Positions 7,893-18,100 of a stretch of 64,000 nt of DNA are shown piece after piece. This DNA comes from WTFV01 sp965203525. Lineage in GTDB: Bacteria > Acidobacteriota > Vicinamibacteria > Vicinamibacterales > UBA8438. The DNA lies in assembly GCA_965203525.1 (NCBI GenBank), contig OZ241898.1, positions 3,720,001 through 3,784,000 of the forward strand. The letters run 5' to 3'. The notes under the pieces are model-generated. The model worked only from the letters and a program-made list of their open reading frames with translations, was not told the DNA's origin and made no database searches. The position numbers were made by a program, and so were the translations under genes. Every line of letters starts with the position of its first letter. Positions within the stretch are counted from its first letter, which is position 1.

Positions 7893-9699
7893 GCCGCCAG
7901 CCGGTGAGCACGTGGACGACGTCCACGCGGCCCGCCGGCTCCAGCATCAGGAAACGCCCGCCGTCCGGCGCGGCGTCGTAGGCCGGCAGATTGCCCGGCG
8001 GATCGCGGACGAACGCGCCGTCGAAGAGACGCCGCGGCTCGGCCGCGGGCGCTCCGTCGGCGTCGATCTCCACCCGGTAGAGGCTTCGTCCGCGGCGGTA
8101 GAAGAGCGCCCCGCCCGACCTGTCCCAGACCGGCTCGGCGCCCCCGGCCGGCGTGACCCGGACGGCCCGCCCGGCGGCGGTCTCGTCCGCGGGACGGACG
8201 TACACCTGGTCGCCGTCGCGGGGGTCGGCGTCGGAGACGTACGCGAGCCAGCGGCCGTCGGGCGAAAACGCCGGGGCCCGCTCGTTGGCGCCCGTCGCGA
8301 GCCACGGCTGCGCGGCCTCGCCGGCGCCGTCGCGCCACGTCCAGAGGTCGCGCAGGCGGTCGGGGCGCAGCTCGTGGAAAGCGAGCCGGCGGCCGTCGGG
8401 CGACCACGAGCCCGGCGTGCGCTGGTCGCCGCCGACCGGCAGAGCGGAGACGTCGCCGGTCCGCACGCGGAGGCGGAACATCCGCTGCAGACCGGTGCGG
8501 GACGACGCGAAGGTCAGGGCCGCGCCGTCGGGTGACCACGCCGGCGAATGGTTGTCCCCGGCCTCGGCGGTCATCCGCCGCCGGTTTCCCGTCGCGACGT
8601 CGAGCAGCCAGAGGTCGCGCCGCAGGATCGCGGTGACGGCGCTGAACGCCGCCCGCCGGCCGTCGGCAGACAGGCGCGGCGTCTGATGCCGGGCCGCGAC
8701 GCCGTCGAGCGGCTCGGAGCGCCCCGCCCGATCGACCCAGACCAGCCGGTTGCCGCCCCCGGCGGGCGGCGGCGCGAAGACCAGCGTGCCGTCGCGCGCC
8801 GCCGCGAACCGCGACCGGCCCAGGCCCCGGTGGCCGGCGGCGCTGCCCGCCGCGCCGCGCAGCACCGGCCGGGGCGCGGGCGGGCCGCGACGCGCCGGGC
8901 CGGCCTCGAGGTCGAGGCGGGCCGCGAAGACCTCGCCGCGCCGCGCGAAGACGACGGTGGCCGGCTCGACGAACCATCCGCCGCCGTCGGCGAGCGGCAG
9001 CGGGCGGGTCTCGCCGGTCGCCCGGTCCAGGATGCGCAGCCGGGGGTCGCGTCCGCGCCGCCCGACGGTGAACAGGATCCACCGCTCGTCGACGACGTGC
9101 GGCCAGCCGTGCGCGGTCTCGCCGTTCTCCCCGTCCACGACGGTCAGGGCGGCCGGCTCGCCGCCCGCCGCCGGCACCTGCCGGAGGCCGGAGCGGCCCG
9201 GGCCGCCGAAGACGATCCGGCCGCGCGCGTCCCACGCCCCACCGGCCGGCTCGCCGGTCAGGCGGCAGACGGCGGTCGTCCCGTCCCGGCCGCCGGCGCG
9301 CGTCTCCGCATCCGCCGCCTGTTCGTCTCCCGGGTCTCCGTCCAGCGACACCGTCCGCAGCCAGCCGTCCGCGAAGAACCCGATCGACCTGCCGTCCGGT
9401 GCGAAGAAAGGCTGGCTCGCGCCGTCCGTGCCGGGCACCGCCGTCGCGCCGAACCGATCCAGCCGGCGCACGTAGAGGCGGCTGCGCCCCTCCGTGACGG
9501 CGGTGTACGCGATGCGGCCGGCGTCGGGAGAGACCGTAACGTCCAGCAGTTCGCGGTCGGACGGGATCCGGATCGACAGCGCCCGCCGGGGCGGCGGCTC
9601 CGGCGCCGGCGCCGGCCGGTGCGACGCCACGACCCCGCCGAGGACCGCGCCGGCCAGCCCGGCCAGCACCACGAGACCGAGAGCGGCGCGGCGCGGCAT
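7864..9699 (-). CDS. TolB-like beta-propeller protein (PD40 repeats)
   Basis: Product of 611 aa, anchored by one N-terminal membrane segment (LGLVVLAGLAGAVLGGVVAS). The rest is made of repeated propeller blades of the PD40/WD40-like kind, for example SADGRRAAFSAV, SPDGAALTFASS, SPDGRRLAFHE and SPDGRWLAYVSD. In Acidobacteriota such propellers are commonly the sensor half of serine/threonine kinases; no kinase domain is present here. The gene starts 6 bp after the WYL regulator stop, so they are almost certainly co-transcribed. The C-terminus is encoded by one copy of the 31-bp repeat at 7862. Confidence 0.82.
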   Translation of the reverse strand: MPRRAALGLVVLAGLAGAVLGGVVASHRPAPAPEPPPRRALSIRIPSDRELLDVTVSPDAGRIAYTAVTEGRSRLYVRRLDRFGATAVPGTDGASQPFFAPDGRSIGFFADGWLRTVSLDGDPGDEQAADAETRAGGRDGTTAVCRLTGEPAGGAWDARGRIVFGGPGRSGLRQVPAAGGEPAALTVVDGENGETAHGWPHVVDERWILFTVGRRGRDPRLRILDRATGETRPLPLADGGGWFVEPATVVFARRGEVFAARLDLEAGPARRGPPAPRPVLRGAAGSAAGHRGLGRSRFAAARDGTLVFAPPPAGGGNRLVWVDRAGRSEPLDGVAARHQTPRLSADGRRAAFSAVTAILRRDLWLLDVATGNRRRMTAEAGDNHSPAWSPDGAALTFASSRTGLQRMFRLRVRTGDVSALPVGGDQRTPGSWSPDGRRLAFHELRPDRLRDLWTWRDGAGEAAQPWLATGANERAPAFSPDGRWLAYVSDADPRDGDQVYVRPADETAAGRAVRVTPAGGAEPVWDRSGGALFYRRGRSLYRVEIDADGAPAAEPRRLFDGAFVRDPPGNLPAYDAAPDGGRFLMLEPAGRVDVVHVLTGWRPAVFPSRTD

Positions 9700-9705
9700 C
9701 GAACG

Positions 9706-10728
9706 TCAGGGCTCCCGGCCGCGATAGCGGGCGCGGGCTTTCTCCAGGTCGTCCGCGATCCGTTGCGCGAGCGCCGCCGGCGCCGTCACCCGCACCCCCG
9801 GCCCGAAGCTCAGGATCCAGCTTCGGAGCGCGCCGTCGTTGCAGACGCGCATCGTGACCGCGACCGATCCGTCCGCGCGCGGCTCGACCGCCTGCGAGGG
9901 GTGCCAGACCCGTTCCCGCACGTAGGGGGCCAGCTCCGGCGCGAACTCCAGCTCGACCGGCTCCGGCGCGCCCTGGTGGATGCCGAGCGAGTGCGGAAAG
10001 GCGGTGTCCCCGAGGTCCTCGACCGGCTCGAACGTTTCGTCCAGGGGGGTCAGGCGGCGAATCCGCTCCACCGCGAACGTGCGCACCTGCCCGTAGTGCG
10101 GCACGTAGGCGAACAGGTAGAGCCCGCCCTCGGCGTACACCAGCCGGTACGGGTCGATGCGGTACGACTTCTCGCGCCCGCTGGAGCGTGAATCGTACCG
10201 CATCTCCAGGCGCCGCTGGCGCAGCAGGGCGTCGAGCAGGCGGCCGATCGCGTCGCGCTGCCGCCGGTCGTCGAGCCGCCGCGCGGGCGGGGCCTTGGCC
10301 TGGATCACGTCCGGCAGGCGATCGAGGAACCGCCGCATGCGCGGGCCGAGCGCGGCCTCCAGCTTGGCGAACGCGCTCCGCAGGTCCTGGCCGAACGGCG
10401 GGACGGCGAAGCACTCGACGAGGGTTCGGCTGAAGTAGAGCGCCGACAGCTCCGCGAGCGTGAACGCCGTGTCGTCGAGCCGCCTGAACGGGCGGGTGTC
10501 GAGCTTCCACCGCTTCGCCACGTCGTCCGCCACGTCGTAGAGCGGGAAGCCCGCCTCCTGCAGCGCCTCGAGGTCGCGCCGGATGGTGCGCGTGGTCACG
10601 CCGGTCGTCTCCGCGAGCCGGCGGATGGTGGCGCCGCGCGAGGCCTCGAGCTCGCGCAGGATGGTCCACTGGCGGATGACTTCGGCGTTGCGCGGCAACC
10701 ACGCCCTCCCTGGCGCCGTATCCATCAT
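9706..10728 (-). CDS. WYL-domain transcriptional regulator
   Basis: Product of 340 aa. An N-terminal helix-turn-helix (EASRGATIRRLAETTGVTTR, about residues 28-60) is followed by a WYL domain (KSYRIDPYRLVYAEGGLYLF, about 190-215). A C-terminal WCX-type segment ends WILSFGPGVRV. WYL proteins bind nucleotides or nucleic acid and control stress or defence genes. It precedes the TolB-propeller gene by 6 bp, so it probably regulates this two-gene unit, its own promoter lying in 10729-10985. The start is one of two adjacent ATGs; no good ribosome site is seen. Confidence 0.88.
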   Translation of the reverse strand: MMDTAPGRAWLPRNAEVIRQWTILRELEASRGATIRRLAETTGVTTRTIRRDLEALQEAGFPLYDVADDVAKRWKLDTRPFRRLDDTAFTLAELSALYFSRTLVECFAVPPFGQDLRSAFAKLEAALGPRMRRFLDRLPDVIQAKAPPARRLDDRRQRDAIGRLLDALLRQRRLEMRYDSRSSGREKSYRIDPYRLVYAEGGLYLFAYVPHYGQVRTFAVERIRRLTPLDETFEPVEDLGDTAFPHSLGIHQGAPEPVELEFAPELAPYVRERVWHPSQAVEPRADGSVAVTMRVCNDGALRSWILSFGPGVRVTAPAALAQRIADDLEKARARYRGREP

Positions 10729-10985
10729 AAAGGGACGAAAAAACGCGGGCGGGTATGACCTGCCCTGTCACACGCCCCCGGTACGCTCGATTTCGGCGGG
10801 CAGGACGCTGTGGCGCGCACGGTTCGGCCCGCGCGAAGCCGGCGCCGGGCCGGAACGGCGGCCGGCGCGGCCAGCGAAAAGGCGGAAGGCAGGAACAGAA
10901 AGCTCCATGAGGCATTTCCTCCCTTTCGGTCGTGGCAGGCGCGGACGGCGAACGGGCGGAAGGGCGGGCACAGAAGGGCAGGAAG

Positions 10986-11372
10986 ATGACGCAACGTCAG
11001 GACGGAACGACCGCACAGCTCGACTTGACCTATGATGGCCCATGGCCCGTTGCGGTCAGGTCGCTCGCGGGGACGCGGAGCGGCTCCGCCCCGCTCTGCG
11101 CGGCCTGCGGGCGGGGGCCGGCGCACTGGACGCTCGAGCGGGAGCCGGAAAGCCGGCCGGCGCCGCTCTGCCTCCGGTGTCACCATTCCGTGGTGCGGCA
11201 GCGGCGCAAGGCGCGCGCCGGCTGCGCGCCGGCCGACCCGGGCCGGGCGGACCGCGGCGGCCTGATCGTGCCGCGAGGGAGCGGGTTGTCGGCCGAAGCC
11301 GTCTACCAGCGGTTGTCGACGTCGCGCCGGCGCGCCCAGGAGGCCGCCCGCGCCGCGATCGGCGCAGGTTGA
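10986..11372 (+). CDS. Small zinc-ribbon protein
   Basis: Product of 128 aa, not assigned to a known family. It holds one likely zinc knuckle made of CAAC and CLRC about 27 residues apart, with basic residues after it (HSVVRQRRKAR). ATG at 10986 has GGAAG directly upstream. It resembles the 71-aa protein that follows (CRRC...CTRC), suggesting that both derive from one ancestor. It lies upstream of addB-addA on the same strand, so it may be co-transcribed with them. Confidence 0.65.
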   Translation: MTQRQDGTTAQLDLTYDGPWPVAVRSLAGTRSGSAPLCAACGRGPAHWTLEREPESRPAPLCLRCHHSVVRQRRKARAGCAPADPGRADRGGLIVPRGSGLSAEAVYQRLSTSRRRAQEAARAAIGAG

Positions 11373-11377
11373 GCGAG

Positions 11378-11492
11378 GTTGCGGCCGATAACACTGCCGA
11401 AGGCCCGCGCGTCGATGCGGGTGGCGGAGCGTCGGCGGTTGAAGTCCACGTTGCGGCCGACGACGCTGCCGAGGCCCGCGCGTCGCGGGTGG
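11378..11492. repeat. Imperfect direct repeat of about 43-47 bp at 72-bp offset
   Basis: Two copies beginning GTTGCGGCCGA (11378 and 11450) share most of their next 40 bases, including GGCCCGCGCGTCG, with a few substitutions and a short indel. They sit between the two zinc-ribbon genes. The second copy runs into the ribosome site of the 71-aa gene. Confidence 0.75.
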
Positions 11493-11502
11493 AGGTGAAT
11501 CG

Positions 11503-11718
11503 ATGGTGAATCTGGACATGTCGGCGGACGACGATCCCCGGAAAGGATCGCAGGGACGAACGGCGCGGCCGGAGCTGCTGTGCCGCCGTTGCGGCAAGCG
11601 CAAGGCGCTCTGTTCGCGATACACCTGGAAACGGCGGGTCAACCGGAAACGGCGCCACGATCTGTGCACCCGGTGCCGGCGCTCGTTGCGTGATTCCGCG
11701 CGCAACCGCATGCTCTAG
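11503..11718 (+). CDS. Small zinc-ribbon protein
   Basis: Product of 71 aa with CRRC near residue 27 and CTRC near residue 56, separated by a very basic stretch (RYTWKRRVNRKRRHD). This predicts one zinc site and nucleic-acid binding. ATG at 11503 has an excellent GGAGGTGA ribosome site. It ends 36 bp before the TTG start of addB. Function unknown. Confidence 0.65.
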   Translation: MVNLDMSADDDPRKGSQGRTARPELLCRRCGKRKALCSRYTWKRRVNRKRRHDLCTRCRRSLRDSARNRML

Positions 11719-11754
11719 CCAGGGCCGCCGCCTGCCAGCCAGGATGCTGACCGC

Positions 11755-14700
11755 TTGCCGCCGTCCCCGCGCATCTCGATCCTGACGACGCCGGCGGCGC
11801 ACACCCGCATCGAGGTCGCCGCCGAAGCGCTTCGGCGCGGCCTCGGCCGCGGGGCGGTGCTGCTCGTCGGCGAGACGCGGGAAGCGGCCGACGACCTCGC
11901 GCGCGACGTCGCGGCGGACGCCGGGGCCACGTTCGGGCTCCATCGTCTCAGCCTGCGGCAGCTCGCCTGGAGCATCGCGGCGGTCGACCTCGCCCGCCGC
12001 GGGCTCGCCCCGGCGAGCGGCCCGGCGGCCGAAGCGGTCGCCACGCACGCCACCTTCGAGGAGCAGAAGCGCAAGGCGCTCGGCTACCTGCAGCCCATCG
12101 CCCGCTTCCGTTCCTTCGGCCGGACGCTGGCGGCGACCCTGCGCGATCTGCGCCACGCGGACGTGGACGTCGAGCGCGCGCGGCGGCTCGACCGCGGCGG
12201 CCCCGACGTCGCGCGGCTCGCACGGCGGTACGCAACGCTTCTCGACGACGCCGGGCTCGTCGACGACGCGGCGCTCTGCCGCACGGCGGCGCGGCTCGCG
12301 CGGGACGCCGCGGGCGGTCCGGAGGGCGTACCGCTCGACGGCGTGCTCGTCCTGCTCGACGTCGCCGTGGCCGACGAAGCGACGCTCGACCTGGTGGGGG
12401 CGCTCGCCGGGCGCGCCGCCGAGACGCTGGCGACCGTGCCGGCGGGCGACGACCGGACCCTCGCCGCGCTGCGGCGCCTGCCGGGCGCGGAAGCGACCGC
12501 GCCGCCGGCGTCGCCGCCCGCCGCGGATCCGCTGGACCGCGTCCGCCGCTTCCTCTTCGCATCCGACGATCCGCCGCCGGCCGGCGACGCGGACGACTCG
12601 CCGTCCCTCACTTTCTTCTCCGCCCCCGGCGAGGGGCGCGAGGCGGTCGAGATCGCCCGGTCGCTCACCGCCGAAGCGGCCCGGGGCGTGCCGTTCGACA
12701 GGATGGCGGTGATCCTGCGGGCGCCCGGCGCGTACGCCGGCCTGCTCGCGACCGCGCTGGAGCGCGCCGGCATCGAGGCCTGGTTCACACGGGGCACCCG
12801 CGTGCCCGATCCGGCCGGCCGCGCCTTTCTGTCCCTGCTCGCGTGCGCCGCCGAACGCCTCTCCGCCCGGCGCTTTTCGGAGTATCTCTCTCTCGGCCAG
12901 GTGCCCCGGCCCGGCGCCGGCGGCGAGCCGCCGGGCGATCGCGCCCGCTGGGTCCCGCCCGACGGCGCGCCGGACGTGACGCCGGCGCAGGCGTCGCTCC
13001 TCGACCTTCTCGCGGAGCCGGACGGCGGCGGCGCGCCCGGGGAGACGGGCGCCGACGGCGACGACGAGCCGGTTCTGGCGGGGACGCTCCGCGCGCCGGC
13101 CCGCTGGGAGCGGCTGCTGGTCGAATCGGCGGTCGTCGGCGGCCGGGAGCGCTGGGAGCGGCGGTTGAACGGGCTGGCGCACGAGCTGCAGGTCAAGCTG
13201 GCGGAGGTGCGGGCCGAAGATCCCGAGTCGCCGCGGGGGGCCGGTCTCGAACGCGATCGGACCAACCTGGAGCATCTGCGGCGCTTCGCGCTGCCGGTGA
13301 TCGACCGGCTGGCGGCGTTCCCGGCCGAGGCGCTCTGGGGCGAATGGCTCGACCATCTCGAAGAGCTGGCGCCCATGGTGCTGTCCAGGCCCGACCGCGT
13401 GCTCGCCGTGCTGGGCGATCTGCGGCCGATGGCGCAGGTCGGGCCGGCGCCGCTCTCCGACGTGCGGGACGTGCTCCACGAGCGGTTGACCGAGCTGCGG
13501 GCGGAACCGCCGGCGCGCCGTTTCGGCCGCGTCTTCGTCGGCGGCCCCGGCGAGGTGCGCGGGCGGCGCTTCGCCGTCGTGTTCATCCCCGGTCTGACGG
13601 AGCGGGTCTTCCCCCGCAAGGGGCGTCAGGATCCACTGCTCCTCGACGACCTCCGGGCCGCGCTCGACGCGCCGGCGGACGGGGCGCCGCGGCTGGGGCT
13701 GCCGAACCGGCACGACTTCAACACCGAGGAGAAACTGCTGCTGCGCATCGCGGTCGGCGCCGCGACCGAGCGCGTCCATCTTTCGTATCCGCGGCTGGAG
13801 GCGAGCCGGGCCCGGCCGCGCGTGCCGTCGTTCTACGCGCTCGACGTGGAGCGGGCGCGCACCGGCCGCATCCCCGACTTCCGGGAGGTGGAGCGGCGGG
13901 CGTCCCGGCAGGCGGAAGCGCGGCTGGCCTGGCCCGCGCCGCCGGATCCGGACGACGCCGTCGACGACGCGGAGCACGACCTCGCGGTTCTCGGCGCGCT
14001 GCTCGCGCCGGGGCGCGCGGCGGACGAGGTCGTCGGGCGGGCGCGCTACCTGTTTCGTCTCGAACCGGGTCTGCGGCGCACGCTGGCCGCGCGCTGGACG
14101 CGGTGGAAGCGCGCGTGGACGAGCCACGACGGGTTCTGCGACGTCACGGACGCCACGAAGACGACGCTCGGCGCGTATCGCCTCGCGGCCCGGCCGTACT
14201 CGCCCTCCTCGTTGCAGCATTTCGCCGTCTGCCCCTACAAGTTCCTGCTCGCCGCCGTGCACCGCCTGCGTCCGCGGGAGGAGGTCGAACCGCCCCTCCA
14301 GAAGCTGGATCCGCTGACGCGCGGCAGCCTGTTCCACGAGGTGCAGGCGGAGCTCGTCAGGACGCTGGAACGGCGGGCGGAGCTGCCGGTGACGCGGGCG
14401 CGGATCCCCGCCGCCGAGGCGGCCGTCGACGAGATCCTGGATCGCGTGGCGGCCGACTACGCCGAGCTGCTCGCGCCGGCGATAGAAGGCGTGTGGCGGG
14501 ACGAGATCGAGGGGCTGCGCGGGGATCTCAAGGGCTGGCTGCGGCACGTCGCGAACGAGGAAGGCGAGTGGATTCCGATGCACGCGGAGCTCGGTTTCGG
14601 CCTGCCGCCGGGCGGCGGGCGCGATCCGCGGAGCGTGCCGGACCCGGTCACGGTCGACGGGGGCTGGCGCCTGCGCGGGGTCGTGGACCTGATCGAAGCC

Positions 14701-15123
14701 AGGGCGCGGCCGACCGCCCACGGCGAGCTCCGCGTGACGGACCACAAGACCGGCCGGAACCGCACCCGGGAGGGGATGGTGGTCGGCGGCGGCGAGACGC
14801 TGCAGCCGGTCCTCTACGGGCTGGCCGTCGAACAGGTCCTGGGGCGGCCGGTGCGCGAGTCGCGGCTGTCGTTCTGCACCGCGGCGGGCCGCTACGAGCA
14901 GCGGGGGGTGCAGCTCGACGACGGCGCCCGCCGGCGCGCCGCGGAGGTGCTGGAGGTCATCGACCGCGCGGTCGAGACCGGGTCGCTGCCCCCCGCGCCG
15001 CGCGGCGGCGCCTGCCGGTGGTGCGACTTCCAGGCCGTGTGCGGACCCTGGGAGGAACAGCGCACGGCGCGCAAGGACCCGGATCTGCTGGCGGATCTGA
15101 AGGCGTTGCGGGGGCTGCCGTGA
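11755..15123 (+). CDS. addB: AddB-like helicase-nuclease subunit (PD-(D/E)XK)
   Basis: Product of 1122 aa. It is the partner of AddA in an ATP-dependent double-strand-break resection nuclease that feeds RecA. The C-terminal nuclease has the site GVVDLIEA ... VTDHKTG (D996, K998). Four cysteines typical of the AddB iron-sulfur cluster are present: one in AVCPYKF (C826) and three in CRWCDFQAVC (C1087, C1090, C1096). The N-terminal ATPase-like region lacks a clear Walker A, so helicase activity probably rests with AddA. The start is TTG at 11755. The stop overlaps the GTG start of addA by four bases. Confidence 0.85.
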   Translation: MPPSPRISILTTPAAHTRIEVAAEALRRGLGRGAVLLVGETREAADDLARDVAADAGATFGLHRLSLRQLAWSIAAVDLARRGLAPASGPAAEAVATHATFEEQKRKALGYLQPIARFRSFGRTLAATLRDLRHADVDVERARRLDRGGPDVARLARRYATLLDDAGLVDDAALCRTAARLARDAAGGPEGVPLDGVLVLLDVAVADEATLDLVGALAGRAAETLATVPAGDDRTLAALRRLPGAEATAPPASPPAADPLDRVRRFLFASDDPPPAGDADDSPSLTFFSAPGEGREAVEIARSLTAEAARGVPFDRMAVILRAPGAYAGLLATALERAGIEAWFTRGTRVPDPAGRAFLSLLACAAERLSARRFSEYLSLGQVPRPGAGGEPPGDRARWVPPDGAPDVTPAQASLLDLLAEPDGGGAPGETGADGDDEPVLAGTLRAPARWERLLVESAVVGGRERWERRLNGLAHELQVKLAEVRAEDPESPRGAGLERDRTNLEHLRRFALPVIDRLAAFPAEALWGEWLDHLEELAPMVLSRPDRVLAVLGDLRPMAQVGPAPLSDVRDVLHERLTELRAEPPARRFGRVFVGGPGEVRGRRFAVVFIPGLTERVFPRKGRQDPLLLDDLRAALDAPADGAPRLGLPNRHDFNTEEKLLLRIAVGAATERVHLSYPRLEASRARPRVPSFYALDVERARTGRIPDFREVERRASRQAEARLAWPAPPDPDDAVDDAEHDLAVLGALLAPGRAADEVVGRARYLFRLEPGLRRTLAARWTRWKRAWTSHDGFCDVTDATKTTLGAYRLAARPYSPSSLQHFAVCPYKFLLAAVHRLRPREEVEPPLQKLDPLTRGSLFHEVQAELVRTLERRAELPVTRARIPAAEAAVDEILDRVAADYAELLAPAIEGVWRDEIEGLRGDLKGWLRHVANEEGEWIPMHAELGFGLPPGGGRDPRSVPDPVTVDGGWRLRGVVDLIEARARPTAHGELRVTDHKTGRNRTREGMVVGGGETLQPVLYGLAVEQVLGRPVRESRLSFCTAAGRYEQRGVQLDDGARRRAAEVLEVIDRAVETGSLPPAPRGGACRWCDFQAVCGPWEEQRTARKDPDLLADLKALRGLP

Positions 15124-18100
15124 CGCGCGGCGGTCCGCGGCGCAGGGCGCCGGCGTCGACGGGGCGGCGGCAGGAAGGCGGCGCGGCGGGCGGGCCGACG
15201 CTGGCCGACGCGGCCGCCCGGCAGCGGATCCGGACGTCGCTCGGCGAGTCCCTCGTGGTCGAGGCGGCCGCCGGCACCGGCAAGACGAGCGAGCTGGTCG
15301 CGCGCATGGTCGAAGTGCTCGCCCGCGGCGACGCCGCCGTCGACCGGATACTGGCCGTCACCTTCACCGAGAAGGCGGCCGGCGAGCTGAAGCTCCGGCT
15401 GCGCGAAGGACTCGAGCGCGCCCGGCAGGCCGCGGGCGGCGCGGCGGGCGGAGATGCGGCCGGCCGGGCGCCGGCGGGCAAGCGACGCGGCGGCCGGGAG
15501 AGCCGGCGGGGCGCGCCGGGCGGGGATGCGGGCGACCGGGCGCGCGAGGGCGGCGCGCCGGACGGCGGATCCACTGCGGTGCTGCGCGAGTCCGAGGTTC
15601 GCGGCGAGGAGGCGCGCGAGGGCGGCGCGCCGGGCGGCGGCTCCGCGGACGAGGCGGCGGCGGGCGTGTCGCGGCTGCAGCACCTGGATCACGCCATCGC
15701 GCACCTCGAAGAGGCGCAGGTCAGCACGATCCACGGGTTCTGCGCGGACCTGCTGCGCGAGCGGCCGGTCGAGGCGGGCGTCGATCCCTGTTTCGAAGTC
15801 CTGGACGATCGGGCCGCCGCGCGCCTGTTCCGGCAGGCGTTCGAGACGTGGCTGCACGGCGCCCTCGACGACCAGCCGCCGGGCGTCCGCCGCGCGCTGC
15901 GCCGCCGGTCCGCGTTCTTCCGGTCCGAGGAGGGCGGCGACACCGGGCCGACCGACCGGCTGCGCCGGGCCGCCTGGCAGCTCGCGGAATGGCGCGACTT
16001 CGCCCGGCCGTGGCGTCGCGAGCGCTTCCCGCGCGAGGCGGTCATCGACCAGCTGGCGGCCCACCTCAACGAGTTCGCCGAGCTGACCGACAAGGCGTCC
16101 GACCGCCGCGGCGACCGCCTCTTTCTCGCCACGCAGCCGGCGCGCGCCCTCGCGCAGACGATCCGGGCCACCGACGCCGTCCGGCCGCGCCGCCGCGACT
16201 ACGACGGGATCGAGGCGCAGATCGTCGAGCTGGCCGCGAACCGGGACTTCACGAATCCGCGGCGGGGGGGCGGAACCCGGTATTGCAACGGCGTCTCCCG
16301 CGCCCACGTGCTCGACCAGCACAAGAAGATCGTGGACGTGCTGCAGCAGTTCGCGAAGGTGGCCGACGCCGACCTGGCGGCGCTCCTGCAGGAGGAGCTG
16401 CGCGAGCCCGTCGAGCGCTACGGCCGGCTGAAGATCGAGGCGGGGCGGATCGACTTCGTCGATCTCCTGCTCGCGGCGCGGGATCTGATCCGCGGCCACG
16501 ACGATGTCCGCCGCGCCGCGCAGCGGCGCTATGCGCGCATCTTCGTCGACGAGTTCCAGGACACCGATCCGCTGCAGGCCGAGATCCTGCTGCTGCTGGC
16601 AGCGGACGATCCGGACGAGCGCGACTGGCGCAACGTGACGCCCGGCGCCGGCAAGCTCTTCCTCGTCGGAGACCCCAAGCAGTCGATCTATCGCTTCCGC
16701 CGCGCCGACGTCGGAGTCTACCGGCAGGTGACGGCGCAGCTCGTCCGTCGCGGCGTGGCCGGCGTCGTCCTTTCCACCAGCTTCCGATCCGTGCCGGCGA
16801 TCCAGCGCCTGGTCAACCGCGCGTTCGCCCCGCTGATGGGAGCGCCCGACGACACGGGGCTGCCCCTTACTCAGGTCGATGCGGTCAACCGCGCGTTCGC
16901 CCCGCTGGGAGCGGCCGGGAACGCCGGCGACGGCGGCGGCAGCGGCAGCAGCGAGGGAGGGGAGCAGAGGGAGCGGAAGGAGGGGAAGGGCGGCGCCGGC
17001 GCGCCCCGCCCCGGCTACGTGCCGCTGGCTCCGCATCGCGCGGACGATCCGTCCCGGCCCGCCGTGGTGGCGCTGCCGGTCCCCAGCCCGTACGGCTACC
17101 GGAGGCGCACGACCGGAAAGGCCATCGAGGCGTCCCTTCCGGACGCGGCCGGCGCGTTCGTCGAATGGCTGGTGCGCGAGAGCGGCTGGACGGTGACCGA
17201 GCGGCGGGCGGAGTCGGCCGCGGACGGCGCCGGGACCGGGCGCGTGCCGGTCGAGGCGCGCCACGTCGCGGTGCTGTTCCGGCGCTTCGACAGTTGGGGT
17301 TCCGACGTGACGCGGCCCTGGGTCGACGCGCTCGAGGCGCGCGGCATCCGGCATCTGCTGGTCGGCGGCCGGTCGTTCCACGACCGCGAGGAGGTGGGCG
17401 CGCTGCGCGCGGCGCTGGCCGCCGTCGAGTGGCCCGACGACGAGCTGTCCGTCTTCGCGACGCTCCGGGGCCCGCTGTTCGCCGTCGACGACGAGACGCT
17501 CTTCGCCTACCGGCACCGCTTCCGGCGTCTCCACCCGTTCCGCATCCCGCCGGAAGCGGCGGACGGCGCGGCGGACGGCGCCGAACGGTTCCTGCCGATC
17601 ACCGACGCCCTGGATCTGCTGCGCCGGCTCCATCGGCGGCGCAACGACGTGCCGATCGCCCGGACCGTCGGACAGCTCCTGGAAGAGACGCGGGCGCACG
17701 TCGCGTTCGTGATGCAGCGGGCCGGCGAGCAGGTGCTCGCCAACGTGCTGCAGATCGGCGAGCTGGCCCGCGAGTACGAGGCGGGCGGCGGGCTGTCGTT
17801 CCGCGGGTTCATCGAGCATCTGCGCGACGAAGCGGCCGAACGCCAGGCGGGCGAGGCGCCGATCCTCGAAGAGGGGAGCGACGGCGTGCGGATCATGACC
17901 GTGCACGGGGCCAAGGGCCTGGAGTTTCCCGTGGTGGTCCTCGGCGACCCGACGGCGCGGCTCTGCCGGCCGGCGGCCGGCCGCTTCATCGACTCGGCGA
18001 GCGGGCTGTGCGCGTTGCGGCTCGCCGGGTGGTCGCCGCTCGATCTGCTCGACCACCAGCAGGAGGAGGTCGGGCGCGACCGCGAGGAGGGGGTGCGCCT

